A stretch of DNA of 64,000 nt from positions 167,540 through 231,539 of the forward strand of contig RQTK01000013.1 of NCBI GenBank assembly GCA_003991915.1, in the 5' to 3' direction. This document shows positions 63,741 through 64,000 of the stretch, in pieces. Origin of the DNA: Elysia chlorotica (lineage: Eukaryota; Mollusca; Gastropoda; Plakobranchidae). Position 1 is the stretch's first letter; every line of letters starts with the position of its first letter. Below the pieces are notes generated by a model. It was not told the DNA's origin. It saw only the letters and a list, made by a program, of their open reading frames with translations, and ran no database searches. Both the position numbers and the translations under genes were made by a program.

Positions 63741-64000
63741 CTTTCTGCAAACTAATGTCTATCGGTGTATTTGTTCCGCATAAAAGTTTTTAAATAGCAA
63801 ATGGTTTGCGATTTTGGTGCCCATTCGTTGGTTCTCTTTGGCTAAGAAGAAGAACATTTTGACAAGACACGTTTGGCCTATTCAAAGCAATTTATTACAC
63901 CCAAACAATCAATAATAAAAGAAGAGACTATATTATTATATTATTATTACAAATGAATTAATAATACATTTAACAACAACGACAACAACAACAATAATAA
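63741..64000. other. AT-rich end of window
   Basis: No gene recognised. ATT-rich units lie at 63931-63965, and a CAA/ATA-type repeat begins at about 63972 and runs off the edge. Confidence 0.6.

Overview
This is a eukaryotic, AT-rich and gene-poor stretch, most likely from an invertebrate animal. Long (GA)n/(CT)n, GATA/TCTA, CTGT, CAA and AAT microsatellites occur every one to two kilobases. There are three N gaps (12647-12706, 33711-34339, 49501-49904), at least two of them flanked by microsatellite. The recognisable genes are broken transposable elements typical of animals: a mariner transposase N-terminus and a CR1/L2-like LINE reverse transcriptase. Assignment to a mollusc is my inference from the microsatellite load, the mariner type and SINE-like tails ending in GACGTTAAA. 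It is not proven by any host gene.

No complete host protein-coding gene can be supported. Most long open frames are translations of simple repeats (poly-LS, poly-ER, poly-YLSI) and were left out. Three short open frames look better than background and are listed as low-confidence exon candidates. They are a possible first coding exon at 20772-20869 (minus) with a start codon and a GTAAGC donor, an exon-like frame at 32263-32403 (plus) between splice-like sites, and a membrane-protein-like frame at 31648-32046 (minus).

Layout. 1-18 kb: AT-rich non-coding DNA with several GC-richer unique islands, a striking interleaved pair of inverted repeats at 10514-10555, and the first gap. 18-21 kb: a transposon cluster, with a mariner remnant caught between two TCTA arrays and then a decayed LINE on the minus strand. 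21-32 kb: unique islands, a symmetric GATA/GATG/GATA array and tRNA-like SINE traces. 32-34.4 kb: exon candidates, then a GA/CT palindrome running into the largest gap. 38-47 kb: the most rearranged part, with GATA arrays, a 0.33 kb tandem duplication (40771-41433), a 90 bp hairpin-rich insertion with target-site-like direct repeats (41916-42005) and a 1.7 kb tandem duplication (43129-46513). 47-64 kb: the third gap, a second inverted copy of the 90 bp element (52798-52884), a promoter-like GC-rich island (55310-55560), a microduplication at 57812-58004, a tRNA-derived SINE remnant and a very long CAA array (59062-59187).

The best candidate for something undescribed is the 87-90 bp hairpin-rich element. 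Two copies in opposite orientations are each bounded by their own, different direct repeats, which is what transposition leaves. The GC-richer islands carry dense homeodomain-, SOX-, FOX-, ETS- or E-box-like words and could be regulatory elements in a gene desert. That reading is inference and needs alignment to related genomes.
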